Origin: an uncultured Polaribacter sp.
Lineage (GTDB): Bacteria; Bacteroidota; Bacteroidia; Flavobacteriales; Flavobacteriaceae
NCBI GenBank assembly: GCA_947497755.1
Contig: CANMHT010000007.1
Location: 113,270 to 177,269 of the forward strand
Direction: 5' to 3'
DNA: 64,000 nt
Position 1 is the stretch's first letter. The number at the start of each line of letters is the position of its first letter. The notes below the pieces were generated by a model. It was not told where the DNA came from, did not search any database, and saw only the letters and a list, made by a program, of their open reading frames with translations. The position numbers and the translations under genes were made by a program. Positions 26,518 to 36,034 of this stretch are shown here, piece by piece.

Positions 26518-27633
26518 CTAATAATCTTCATAAATCTCTCCTAAATCGAACGATAAAGAAAAACGCAAGGTATTTTCTAATGGATGATTAACGTTAGAAG
26601 AGTTCATTAAATATGATAAATCTAAAGAAAAAGCGTTGGCTTTAAAACCACCACCCATTGTAAAGTATTGTCTATTTCCTTTTATTTCACTTTCATGATA
26701 ATACCCGGCTCTTAAAGCAAAAGCATTATTATATAAATATTCTGCACCTAAAGCATAAGTAAACTCTTTTAACTCTTCGCTAAAACCACCTGGAGCATCT
26801 CCAAAAGAAGAAAACATTCCAGAAATCCAACCTTTGTCTTTTTCAGAACCATCTGGTTGCGGAGTAGGTACTAATAATTTTGTTGTTTCAATATTGATTC
26901 CGATAATATTATAATCATCTAAAATAAAATCAAAACCTCCACCTAATTTTAAGTTTGTTGGAATAAAATCTTCGTTACCAGCCACATAAGACACCTTTGG
27001 TCCAATGTTAGCTATATTAAACCCTAAACGATATCTACCATTAAAAGTTCCATAATTTTCTTCTGGAGATCTATAAAATCCAGAAACATCTACAGAAAAA
27101 GAGTTGATTGCTTGAATATTTGTGTTCTGTACACTTAATTTATAATTAGAATGAATAAAACGCAATCCTACACCCATAGAAAAAGATTCGCTTAACTTTA
27201 ATGCATAAGTTCCTGCAATTGCTAACTCATTAGGATTTTCAGTTCCAATTGGTGTTCCTCCAGAATCAGTTAATTCAATCTTTCCTAAAGAAAAATATTT
27301 AAAATCTACACCCCAAGCTGCATTTTCGCTAAAACGATTCACATAAGAAACTCCACCAACAAAAATATCATCTACTAGATTACGTAACCACGGAGTATAA
27401 TTTGCTCCTATACTTATTTGATTTGTATTAAAAGCAATTTTAGATGGATTATGAAATATAGAAAATGCATCTGATGAAGTTGCTACTCCAATATCCCCCA
27501 TACCTCCTGCTCTTGCATCTGGTGTTATTAATAAAAATGGTGCTGCTGTAGTAATTGCATTTGTTTGAGCTTGTGCCTTAAACCCTACTAATACAGATAA
27601 AAATGCGACACTTAATACGATCCCTTTTTTCAT
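26518..27633 (-). CDS. porV: Type IX secretion outer-membrane protein PorV
   Basis: The 371-residue protein has a signal peptide ending near KAQAQ (residue 23) and belongs to the FadL-like PorV/LptO family of 14-strand barrels. The family motif FLLITPDARAGGMGDIGVATSSDAFSIFHNPSK follows the signal, then many amphipathic strands up to the final LRFSLSFDLGEIYEDY. PorV is the shuttle that receives type IX cargo from the translocon and brings it to the PorU sortase at the cell surface. It lies 30 bases downstream of porU in the same direction. Confidence 0.95.
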   Translation of the reverse strand: MKKGIVLSVAFLSVLVGFKAQAQTNAITTAAPFLLITPDARAGGMGDIGVATSSDAFSIFHNPSKIAFNTNQISIGANYTPWLRNLVDDIFVGGVSYVNRFSENAAWGVDFKYFSLGKIELTDSGGTPIGTENPNELAIAGTYALKLSESFSMGVGLRFIHSNYKLSVQNTNIQAINSFSVDVSGFYRSPEENYGTFNGRYRLGFNIANIGPKVSYVAGNEDFIPTNLKLGGGFDFILDDYNIIGINIETTKLLVPTPQPDGSEKDKGWISGMFSSFGDAPGGFSEELKEFTYALGAEYLYNNAFALRAGYYHESEIKGNRQYFTMGGGFKANAFSLDLSYLMNSSNVNHPLENTLRFSLSFDLGEIYEDY

Positions 27634-27663
27634 TTATTTTAATTTAGTTGTAATCTTTATACA

Positions 27664-30600
27664 CTAAAGTATGACTAATTTTTCATATTTCTCTGCATAT
27701 TGATTACTAATAGTTGATTTTACTTTTAATTTATAGATATAAACACCTTTTCCTAACTTATTTCCAAAATCATCTAAACCATTCCATTTCAAATTACGAG
27801 AAAGATTTCCTGTAGTTTGTACGGTTTGATTAATTGTCTTAACAATTTTACCAGAAATTGTAAAAACTTGAACTTGTACTTCTAGGGGTTCGTTAGGCTT
27901 GTTATGATTGAACCAAAACTCTGTATAATTTACAAAAGGATTGGGATAGTTTAGTACATTGTCCAATACCAAACCACTATCACTCACTACCATGAAGTTT
28001 AACGTTGCTTCAGAAGAATTATTATATGTATCCCAAGCTTTAATCTTTATCGTATGTGGCCCCACAGATAAATTTCTTAATTGATATACAACTTTTCCTT
28101 TTGTAAAGTCATTCAATTCAGTTTCATAGAAGTCATTAAGCACTATAGGATTGGCTTGATCTCCATCTAAAATAGCGACAATATCATGATCTACAGAGGT
28201 GATAGAAGTGTTTATACCACTAATATCTGATAACGAAACTATTAAGTTAGGTGAGGTATTGGTATTCCCTCCTTCAATAAATGATTCGTCATTCATATAA
28301 ATATTCATCTCTGGCCCTGTTGTATCGTTGGTAGCATTAGGATCAATTCCACCAACAACAACATCAAAATTAGCTCCAGATTTATCTTCATTATCATCAA
28401 AAGCATAAAAACTCAGCTTTCCTTTTCCATAAGCCACTTTAATATCTTTTGGTACAATAAAATCGAATTTAAATGTCCCGTTTGTAACCGTAGACTTTCC
28501 TCTAAATAATTTACTTTCTCTCGAATCAAAATTCATTTTAATTCCAAAACCATCATTATCCAATGTTGCTTTATCTATTGGTTTATCAAAAACAGTGGTA
28601 GATAATATTCCATTAAAATTGGTAAGCGTTTGATCTAATTCATCTGTTACTACTCCTTCAAAACTAACTTTAGATAATGCTTTTAAAGTATCTAAAGATT
28701 GGGTAATATTAACTCCATTCATTTTTGTAATCCTAACATTAGGTTTAGGAATTGCCAATTTCATTGCTGGATCACCCAAATAATAAATAAAGAATTTCTG
28801 AAAACTTGTAAATCCGTTTTTTGCAGCCATTAAAGATTCTGCAATAGTTAAGTCTTCATTATTAAACTCTAGTAATATCTTTATCAATCGTTCATTAAAA
28901 TTCTGTCCTGTAGAAATAAAAACTTCTCTTGTTGTAGTGATTAAACTTGCTGCTCCTCCATTTTTATTCCAGAAGGTAAGCTCTCCTGCTGTGGTTCGCA
29001 ATGGATTATCAAATCTAGAAAACTCACAAGTAACTGTGATAAAAAGAGGTAATGTTTTACTGTTATTAAAGGCTTGAATTTGTGGTACCTCTAAAATTCG
29101 TTCACTTGCAAAACCATCTTCTCCTCCATGACCAAAATAATCCATTATTAAGGTCCCTTTTTCAATCGCATTTGTCAATGCATTATTTACTTGCGGGTAA
29201 CGTTCTCCACCAGAAGAAGTTTCTTGCTTAAAAGCATCGGCATAAATTTTATTGACATTAAAAATAGGTTTGTTTTTTTTGATCGAATCGGCAATTCTCT
29301 CCATTCCTTCTTGTAAGGTTTGCTCACCTGCTTCATCAATATCATCGGCAAGTAGAGTTACCGTATTTCTCCAATCTCCAAACGCAGCTTTATCATAATA
29401 GCTTAGTATTTTATCTACAACTTCTGATGCTTGCTGTACCGAAGTAACAGGTATTCTACCAGAAGCAACATCAATAGTATCTGTGGTTAACATCAATCCT
29501 TCACTTGGATCTAACATCACAAAAAAATCATCAGTAACATAAGAAGTGGCCAGGTTAAAACTCTGATTGGATTCAAAGACTGGCACAATATTATTATTGT
29601 CAGTAATCCTATCCTTATAATCATAAGATCCATCTCCAAAAAAACAAACATATTTTAATTTCCCAGCACTATTTGTATTGGTTGTATATACATGTTTTAG
29701 AAAATCTCTAATAGCAGAATTATCTGGGGAACCAGAACCAAACTCATTATAAATTTGAGATAATTCTATTACTTTAGTAGTTAACCCAGAATTATCTTTA
29801 TGATAATCTGCCAACCTTTGTGCTTGAGCAGTTAGTTCATTATTTGTAATTATAAGATAGTTTACATCTTGTATCGCATGTAAATTCTGATTTGTAATTA
29901 AGGAGTTTGCAATGGTTTTTGGAGTAAGGTAATCCCCATCATTTAAAACAATGTACTCATTTAAAACATTTCCGTTAGCCTTAAAAGTGAAATTTGCTCC
30001 AGTTGAAGCATTTTCTATTAATTTAGGGTTGATAAAATCTGTAACATCCCAAAGAGCTGTAATATTATTAGCATTTGATATACTATATTCTACGACTCCA
30101 GTCGTTTGAAAACTTTCAAAACTTCTAAAAGAAAATTGCTTTCCATTAGCAACTAAATTTTTCTTGCCTTTAACCTCTATATAGTCCAAATAAGCTTTCG
30201 CTCCTGGATTTCCATTATTATTATAATTAATTGCAACATCAATTGTTGGTGAAGTTACTGTAACTTTTGCAGAATTATGATTGGCATATCCTAATGTTAA
30301 AGATCCGCTCGTTACACTTGGGTATAATATGGCAAAAGCATTGTTTCCATTAACTGTTACATTCATCGTTGAAGTTAATGCTGAAATGGCGCTACCTCTA
30401 ACTTTTATTTCTACTGGTGATGATGTATCTAAGTTTTCAAAATTAAAAGCAAAATTTTGAGTATCATTTACGGTAAAATCTTCTCCGAACCACTGTGTAC
30501 CAATAGCAAATAAATTTCGCTCTTCTTTTTCATAAAAAACAAAGTCATCAAACTTTGTGATGCTTTTAATTGCTGGGTTTGAAATAGTTGTTGCTGAAGC

Positions 30601-31056
30601 AATCCGTTTACTTGGACTGCTATTGATGGTTAAGAAATAATAAGATTTATCTGAGTAAATATTCTGTCTATGTTCTGCTGTTTCTAATCCTGGATTTAAT
30701 ATCCAATCATGAGGACCTTTACCATAAAATAATATATAATCTTGAGCATTAAAAACTCCATCGCTTTCACCAGCAACAAAAATGGCATTTTCTTCTAAGT
30801 CATTATATCTAAAATCACTATTCCTTTGTGGTAACATTGCTCCACCATTTCCATAAATCTTAATATTTCTTGGATCTACATTTGTGGTATTTATTCCTAA
30901 TGATTGAAGAAAGTTTTGATCTATTTTAAAAACTCCAGTGGTATCAATAGAAAATTTATACCAATTCCCATTTGCGAGGACAGAATTGGTTGTTTGAGAG
31001 TTAACCTTGAGGAAGGCAACAATAAAAACTATAAAAAGAACCCCTTTTTTCTTCAT
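27664..31056 (-). CDS. porU: Type IX secretion sortase PorU
   Basis: The 1130-residue protein is the C25 family peptidase that removes C-terminal sorting domains and attaches cargo to the surface. The signal peptide ends near VNSQ. The N-terminal half holds beta domains (FKIDQNFLQSLGINTTNVDPRNIKIYGNGG). The protease domain spans about 390-790, with catalytic His643 in DYFGHGGEDGF and Cys677 in FITVTCEFSRFDNP, both intact. The C-terminal 90 residues (VLNYPNPFVNYTEFWF to the end) form PorU's own sorting-type domain, which is not removed. The LRR protein at 8.9 kb is one expected substrate. porU reads away from gldJ across a 196-base spacer. Confidence 0.96.
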   Translation of the reverse strand: MKKKGVLFIVFIVAFLKVNSQTTNSVLANGNWYKFSIDTTGVFKIDQNFLQSLGINTTNVDPRNIKIYGNGGAMLPQRNSDFRYNDLEENAIFVAGESDGVFNAQDYILFYGKGPHDWILNPGLETAEHRQNIYSDKSYYFLTINSSPSKRIASATTISNPAIKSITKFDDFVFYEKEERNLFAIGTQWFGEDFTVNDTQNFAFNFENLDTSSPVEIKVRGSAISALTSTMNVTVNGNNAFAILYPSVTSGSLTLGYANHNSAKVTVTSPTIDVAINYNNNGNPGAKAYLDYIEVKGKKNLVANGKQFSFRSFESFQTTGVVEYSISNANNITALWDVTDFINPKLIENASTGANFTFKANGNVLNEYIVLNDGDYLTPKTIANSLITNQNLHAIQDVNYLIITNNELTAQAQRLADYHKDNSGLTTKVIELSQIYNEFGSGSPDNSAIRDFLKHVYTTNTNSAGKLKYVCFFGDGSYDYKDRITDNNNIVPVFESNQSFNLATSYVTDDFFVMLDPSEGLMLTTDTIDVASGRIPVTSVQQASEVVDKILSYYDKAAFGDWRNTVTLLADDIDEAGEQTLQEGMERIADSIKKNKPIFNVNKIYADAFKQETSSGGERYPQVNNALTNAIEKGTLIMDYFGHGGEDGFASERILEVPQIQAFNNSKTLPLFITVTCEFSRFDNPLRTTAGELTFWNKNGGAASLITTTREVFISTGQNFNERLIKILLEFNNEDLTIAESLMAAKNGFTSFQKFFIYYLGDPAMKLAIPKPNVRITKMNGVNITQSLDTLKALSKVSFEGVVTDELDQTLTNFNGILSTTVFDKPIDKATLDNDGFGIKMNFDSRESKLFRGKSTVTNGTFKFDFIVPKDIKVAYGKGKLSFYAFDDNEDKSGANFDVVVGGIDPNATNDTTGPEMNIYMNDESFIEGGNTNTSPNLIVSLSDISGINTSITSVDHDIVAILDGDQANPIVLNDFYETELNDFTKGKVVYQLRNLSVGPHTIKIKAWDTYNNSSEATLNFMVVSDSGLVLDNVLNYPNPFVNYTEFWFNHNKPNEPLEVQVQVFTISGKIVKTINQTVQTTGNLSRNLKWNGLDDFGNKLGKGVYIYKLKVKSTISNQYAEKYEKLVIL

Positions 31057-31252
31057 TTTCTAATTCAAATAACGCACTAATCTAGCTGTTATTTTAAGAG
31101 ATTGCAAGAATACTTATAATAAAGGTAAAAAACAATCGTTTATAAATTGAATAAATATAATCGTCATAAAAACTCTAATTAGCTTGGTAGAAAAGAGAAT
31201 TATTGTAAATTGCATGACTTAAATAAACCCTTAACAAATTTAAATAAGATAG
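31057..31252. promoter_or_regulatory. Divergent porU / gldJ promoter region
   Basis: This 196-base spacer must hold the start sites of both divergent genes. On the plus strand TTG at 31184-31186 is followed after 19 bases by TAAATTGC (31206-31213), which matches the minus 7 box in six of eight consensus-relevant positions. That would start gldJ transcription near 31219. No good minus-strand box was found for porU. Confidence 0.35.
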
Positions 31253-32938
31253 ATGAAAAACTTATTAAAATTTACTTTTTTAGTACTAGTCAGTTTAACT
31301 TTTACGCAATGTAAAACTTGTACAGAGTGTACATCTTCTTTAACTGGTTGGAAATTTAACAATCCTGATTACGGAAATTACTTAAAAGGAAAATCTTTTG
31401 AAGGTTCAAAACCACCAAGTGGAATGGTTGCTATTGAAGGAGGAACATTTACAATGGGGCAAGTTCAAGATGATGTGATGTTTGATTGGAATACGACACC
31501 TAAAAAGATGCACATTCGTTCTTTTTATATGGACGAAGCTGAGGTTACAAACATAGAGTACTCATTATTTATGCAGTATACTAAAAGTGTATTCCCTCCA
31601 AACGACCCTAAATACAAACACATTTACAATTCTATTTTACCAGATACTTTAGTTTGGAGAAAAGGATTGGGAAATACCGACTTACTTTCTGAAAACTATT
31701 TACGTCATCCTGCTTATGCAGATTATCCTGTTGTTGGTGTTAGTTGGTTACAAGCAACACAATATTGTAAATGGAGAACCAATGCAGTTAACTTAAAGAT
31801 ATTAATGGACAAAGGTGTTATTAAAAATATCTGGAAAATGGATTCAATCAATTTTCAAGGAAAAAATAACTTTGACACAGATGTATATTTAGATAATCCT
31901 TATGCTTTATTTGAAGGTGATTCTACCATTTATAAAAAAGGATTACCAAGCAATACGAAAAGAAAAAGAGGAGAACCAAGACCTCCTAAAGGATCGTTTA
32001 CAGGAAGACAAGTTACTTCTTCTGACGGAATTTTAGCTCAAAAGTATAGACTACCAACTGAAGCTGAATGGGAATATGCTGCTAAATCTATAGTTGAAAC
32101 TAGAGAATACAACAATTTAAGAGGTAGAAAGAAATATGCTTGGGCAGGAAAATACACAAGAGATAAATCTAAAAGATACAAAGGAGATCAGTTAGCTAAC
32201 TTTAAACAATCTAAAGGAGACTATAGTGGTTTACCTGGATGGAGTAGTGATGGTTCTGATATCCCTATTAAAGTAAAATCTTATCCCCCAAATGCATTTG
32301 GGCTATATGATATGTCTGGAAATGTTGCAGAATGGGTGGCTGATGTTTATAGACCTCATATTGATGTTGAAGCGAACGATTTTAATTATTATAGAGGAAA
32401 TATCTTTACTAAAAAGATGATTGGTAAAGATGGTAAAGTTGTTATTGTTGATGAAAACTCAATTGAATATGACACTTTAGACAATGGAAAAATTGTTCCG
32501 TTATATTTACCAGGTAGCATTAAATATGTGCCACTTACAAAAGATGAAATCTATATGAGAAGAAATTATGCGGTAGCAAATAATTCTAACTTAGGAGATG
32601 GAGATAGAAATTCATCTAGATTTTATCAATCTGACTTATCACAATTCGCTAGAGACCCTGCAATGTACAACTCTCCAAAGACACCAAGAGATGAAAGAGA
32701 TAGTCTTGGAAATATTGTAAATAAATACGATGCAAAATTTAGATCAACTTTAATTAGTGATAATACAAGAGTATATAAAGGTGGAGCTTGGAGTGATAGA
32801 GAATATTGGTTAGATCCAGCACAAAGAAGGTATTTACCAGAATATATGTCTACTAATTATATTGGGTTTAGATGTGTAACTGATAGAGTTGGTCCAATGA
32901 CTTATAAAAAACGTACAGCTAGAAACCCTAGAAGATAG
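31253..32938 (+). CDS. gldJ: Gliding motility lipoprotein GldJ
   Basis: The 561-residue protein has a lipoprotein signal ending at LTFTQC (Cys20), followed by a second and third Cys (KTCTEC). The body is a formylglycine-generating-enzyme/SUMF1-like fold: MVAIEGGTFTMG, FYMDEAEVTNIEY, YPVVGVSWLQATQYCKWR, YRLPTEAEWEYAA, FGLYDMSGNVAEWVADVY and the C-terminal VYKGGAWSDREYWL and YIGFRCV. GldJ stabilises GldK and the other Gld/T9SS ring components in the periplasm and is needed for gliding and type IX secretion in Flavobacterium. The FGE active-site Cys residues are not evident, as in other GldJ proteins. A terminator follows. Confidence 0.95.
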   Translation: MKNLLKFTFLVLVSLTFTQCKTCTECTSSLTGWKFNNPDYGNYLKGKSFEGSKPPSGMVAIEGGTFTMGQVQDDVMFDWNTTPKKMHIRSFYMDEAEVTNIEYSLFMQYTKSVFPPNDPKYKHIYNSILPDTLVWRKGLGNTDLLSENYLRHPAYADYPVVGVSWLQATQYCKWRTNAVNLKILMDKGVIKNIWKMDSINFQGKNNFDTDVYLDNPYALFEGDSTIYKKGLPSNTKRKRGEPRPPKGSFTGRQVTSSDGILAQKYRLPTEAEWEYAAKSIVETREYNNLRGRKKYAWAGKYTRDKSKRYKGDQLANFKQSKGDYSGLPGWSSDGSDIPIKVKSYPPNAFGLYDMSGNVAEWVADVYRPHIDVEANDFNYYRGNIFTKKMIGKDGKVVIVDENSIEYDTLDNGKIVPLYLPGSIKYVPLTKDEIYMRRNYAVANNSNLGDGDRNSSRFYQSDLSQFARDPAMYNSPKTPRDERDSLGNIVNKYDAKFRSTLISDNTRVYKGGAWSDREYWLDPAQRRYLPEYMSTNYIGFRCVTDRVGPMTYKKRTARNPRR

Positions 32939-32961
32939 TACAATACTAATAACAAAATTTA

Positions 32962-32997
32962 AACCTCATTGTAATAGTTTTTACAATGAGGTTTTTT
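32962..32997 (+). terminator. Terminator after gldJ
   Basis: A strong stem (ACCTCATTGTAA with TTACAATGAGGT, about 32963-32974 with 32981-32992) is followed by T residues. murF begins 12 bases later, so murF must have its own promoter or be reached by read-through. Confidence 0.85.
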
Positions 32998-33008
32998 ATA
33001 TTTAAAGA

Positions 33009-34265
33009 ATGAAGATTGAAGAATTATACTCGTTATATAGTCAACATTATTTAGTTGATACTGATACTAGAAACATTAGACAAAACACCATTTATTTTGC
33101 TTTAAAAGGAGCTAATTTTAATGGAAATTTATTTGCACAAGAAGCTCTAGATAAAGGAGCTATCTACAGTATCGTTGATGAAGAAGAGTATGCAACCTCA
33201 TCTAAAATTATTTTAGTAGATGATGTTTTAAAAACACTACAAAACTTGGCCTCTTTTCACAGACAAGAGTTAAATATTCCAATTATTGGACTTACTGGAA
33301 GTAATGGAAAAACTACAACTAAAGAGTTAATAAATATTGTATTATCTAGTCAATATAAAACTACAGCAACAGTTGGTAATTTAAATAATCATATTGGCGT
33401 TCCGCTAACGCTTTTATCAATGACACCTAATACAGAGATTGGTATTGTAGAAATGGGGGCAAATCATCATAAAGAAATTGAATTTCTTAGCAAAATAGCT
33501 AAACCAGATTATGGGTATATCACCAATTTTGGAAAAGCTCATCTTGAAGGCTTTGGTAGCATAGAAGGTGTAATTGAAGCAAAATCAGAACTCTATCAGC
33601 AACTAAAAAAAACGAATAAAACTGTTTTTGTAAACCCTGATGATTCAGTACAAATAGAAAAAACTAAAAATATGAACTTTATTCTATTCGAGAGTTCAAT
33701 AAAACTGATAGAAGCCAATCCTTTTGTTAAAATTACTTACTTAGACGAACTTATTGCTACAAATTTAATTGGTGCCTATAATTACAGTAATCTTTGTGCT
33801 GCAATCACAATTGGGAAGCATTTTAATATTAATATATCCAATATTAAAGAAGCCATTGAAAACTATACACCAACTAACAATCGCTCACAAGTAATAAAAA
33901 CAACAAAAGATAATATGTTGATTTTAGATGCTTATAATGCAAATCCAACAAGTATGAAAGCTGCATTGCTTAGCTTTTCGCAAAAAAATGCAAGTGACAA
34001 AACAGTAGTACTTGGAGATATGTTTGAATTAGGTACTGATAGTTTAAAAGAGCACCAGTATATTGCTAACTATTGTAGCGAACTAGGTTTTGGTACAATT
34101 ATATTAGTTGGCAAAATCTTTTCCAAGATTCAAACAACTAACATACAACTTACCTCTTTTGAAGAGCTAAAACGATACTTTAAAGAAAGAAATATTAATA
34201 ATACTCAAGTTCTAATTAAAGGCTCAAGAGGTATGGCTTTAGAAAGAATAGTTGATTTTCTATAA
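33009..34265 (+). CDS. murF: UDP-MurNAc-tripeptide--D-Ala-D-Ala ligase MurF
   Basis: The 418-residue Mur ligase adds D-Ala-D-Ala to the UDP-MurNAc-tripeptide, the last cytoplasmic step of the peptidoglycan precursor. The N-terminal domain shows DTRNIRQNTIYFALKG. The ATP site is GLTGSNGKTTTKELI (about residues 96-110). GIVEMGANHHKEIE, NFGKAHLEGFGS and the C-terminal ILDAYNANPTSMKAAL motif follow. The last residues (GSRGMALERIVDFL) are typical. Length is slightly below the 450-residue E. coli form, as I expect for Bacteroidota. Its stop overlaps the stop of the convergent kinase gene by six bases. Confidence 0.94.
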   Translation: MKIEELYSLYSQHYLVDTDTRNIRQNTIYFALKGANFNGNLFAQEALDKGAIYSIVDEEEYATSSKIILVDDVLKTLQNLASFHRQELNIPIIGLTGSNGKTTTKELINIVLSSQYKTTATVGNLNNHIGVPLTLLSMTPNTEIGIVEMGANHHKEIEFLSKIAKPDYGYITNFGKAHLEGFGSIEGVIEAKSELYQQLKKTNKTVFVNPDDSVQIEKTKNMNFILFESSIKLIEANPFVKITYLDELIATNLIGAYNYSNLCAAITIGKHFNINISNIKEAIENYTPTNNRSQVIKTTKDNMLILDAYNANPTSMKAALLSFSQKNASDKTVVLGDMFELGTDSLKEHQYIANYCSELGFGTIILVGKIFSKIQTTNIQLTSFEELKRYFKERNINNTQVLIKGSRGMALERIVDFL

Positions 34266-35114
34266 GTTTATTTTTTCTTTATGATACGCCACTAATCTAT
34301 CTATTGGTCTTTGAATAACTTCTGTTACTTCTAAGTTGTGTTTAGAAGCTACTTTATCTAATATATCTCTAAAGTAAAAAGCAATTGACCCTATAAAATA
34401 GATTGGAGTTGTATTGTTCTTTTCAAAGGGTAATATTCTATATTTAAAAAAAGATTGAAAACCTTTTTTAATAATTCTCTTAATGTACTTTTCATTCTTA
34501 AATTCGAACATAAATTTTGCAAAACTCGCCAAATACATATTCGGATTTGGTTGTCTATAAAGGTTAAATTTTACTTCATCTACTTCTAAATCAAATGCTT
34601 TCTCGAATTGAGCAGCTATAGCTTTAGGCATTTTTTTATAATAGAAATCTCTTAACAGTATCTTTCCAAAGTAATTACCAGATGCTTCGTCCATTACAGT
34701 ATAACCTAAAGAAGCAGAAGTAACATTTAAATCTATTCCATCATAATAACAACTATTAGAGCCTGTACCTAAAATACAAACAATCCCTTCTTTGTCGCCA
34801 GATGATGCATATACTGCGGCTAACAAATCTTCAGTAACAATAACTGTAGCATTTTTAAATATGTCCTTTAAAATACCTTTTAATATTTCTACTGGTTTAG
34901 GAGTTCCGCATCCTGCTCCATAAAAATGAATTTCTTTTACAGTATCTTTTACTTGCATTAGCTGAAACATGTTTACAATCCTATTTCTAAGTTCTTCTTC
35001 AGCTACAACTGCCGGGTTTAACCCTAAAGTTCTAGTTCTAAAAACTTCATGTCTATTTTCATCTAATGCAATCCAATCTGCCTTTGTAGATCCACCATCT
35101 GCAATAAGTATCAT
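34260..35114 (-). CDS. BadF/BadG-type ATPase, probable N-acetylglucosamine kinase
   Basis: The 284-residue ASKHA-fold protein has phosphate loop 1 DGGSTKADW at residues 6-14, a LGLNPAVV segment, phosphate loop 2 CILGTGSNSCYYDG near residue 115, and DEASGNYFGK. These match the BadF/BadG/BcrA/BcrD family branch that includes N-acetylglucosamine and N-acetylmuramate-like kinases. A role in recycling of wall amino sugars suits its place beside murF, but substrate choice is inference. It converges with murF, the two coding ends sharing six bases (34260-34265), so no separate terminator can lie between them. Confidence 0.82.
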   Translation of the reverse strand: MILIADGGSTKADWIALDENRHEVFRTRTLGLNPAVVAEEELRNRIVNMFQLMQVKDTVKEIHFYGAGCGTPKPVEILKGILKDIFKNATVIVTEDLLAAVYASSGDKEGIVCILGTGSNSCYYDGIDLNVTSASLGYTVMDEASGNYFGKILLRDFYYKKMPKAIAAQFEKAFDLEVDEVKFNLYRQPNPNMYLASFAKFMFEFKNEKYIKRIIKKGFQSFFKYRILPFEKNNTTPIYFIGSIAFYFRDILDKVASKHNLEVTEVIQRPIDRLVAYHKEKINL

Positions 35115-35248
35115 ATTCTAAATTTTCTCAAATATATTGTATCAAAATAGAATAAACAACGTTATTTTAAACTACATCGATTTCGAATTCGAATAATTGA
35201 GTAATTATACAATTGAAATTAGTAAATTCGCATAAAATATTGAAAAGA

Positions 35249-35986
35249 ATGCTTTTTTTAAAAAAGAAAACAATTCCCTTAACAGATTTATTTACAAATG
35301 ACTTTGTAGATATACATTCTCATTTATTACCTGGGATAGACGATGGTGCTAAAGATTTAAATCACTCTATTGAACTTATCAAAAAAATGAGTTCTTACGG
35401 TATCAAAAACTTTATTACTACTCCACATGTTTTAGGAGATGTATATCCCAATAGTTCAGAAATAATTAAAGAAAAACTATTAGAAGTTCAGAATGAGTTA
35501 AAGCGTCAAGATTTAGATGATATTACTATAAGTGCTGCTGCTGAGTATATGATGGATGAACAGTTTACTATTCGTTTAAAGAACAATGATATTTTAACTC
35601 TAAAGGATAATTATATTTTAGTTGAAATGTCTTATTTCAATGCTCCTTTTAATTTATATGATCTTTTGTTCGAAATTCAGTTAAAAGGTTATAAGCCTGT
35701 ATTAGCTCATCCTGAGAGGTATAATTTTTTCCATCATGATTTAACAAACTATCATAAACTAAAAAAGGCAGGGTGTTTATTTCAGTTAAATCTTTTGTCA
35801 TTAACTCCTCAATATGGAAAAGGTGTTCAAATAATTAGTAAAAAGTTACTCCAAGAAAATATGTATGATTTTGTTGGTACAGATACTCATCATAGTAAAC
35901 ATTTAGAATTACTAAAAGAATTAGGAAAAGAAAAAATAAAGAAAAGTATTTTTCATTTATTGGAGAATAATAAAAAGTTTAAATAA
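35249..35986 (+). CDS. CpsB/Wzb-type protein-tyrosine phosphatase (PHP domain)
   Basis: The 245-residue protein belongs to the CpsB/CapC/YwqE family of manganese-dependent PHP phosphatases that dephosphorylate BY-kinases of capsule export. Metal-binding motifs are DIHSHLLPGIDDGAKD (near residue 22), TTPHVLGDVYPN, the Glu in AAAEYMMDE, VLAHPERYNFFH and VGTDTHHSKH. ATG 35249 is preferred to a TTG at 35213 because family members start MLxFxKKK close to it. It is the only plus-strand gene of the locus and converges with wzc; its likely substrate is the Tyr-rich tail of that kinase. Confidence 0.92.
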   Translation: MLFLKKKTIPLTDLFTNDFVDIHSHLLPGIDDGAKDLNHSIELIKKMSSYGIKNFITTPHVLGDVYPNSSEIIKEKLLEVQNELKRQDLDDITISAAAEYMMDEQFTIRLKNNDILTLKDNYILVEMSYFNAPFNLYDLLFEIQLKGYKPVLAHPERYNFFHHDLTNYHKLKKAGCLFQLNLLSLTPQYGKGVQIISKKLLQENMYDFVGTDTHHSKHLELLKELGKEKIKKSIFHLLENNKKFK

Positions 35987-36019
35987 AAAAAGAGCAATTA
36001 AAAATTGCTCTTTTTTTAT
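35985..36019. terminator. Bidirectional terminator between the phosphatase and wzc
   Basis: The stem AGAGCAATT/AATTGCTCT (35991-35999 and 36003-36011) is flanked by an A tract on the left and a T tract on the right, between convergent stops. It ends the long minus-strand polysaccharide operon and the phosphatase transcript. Confidence 0.9.
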
Positions 36020-36034
36020 TTAATGATATCTTTT

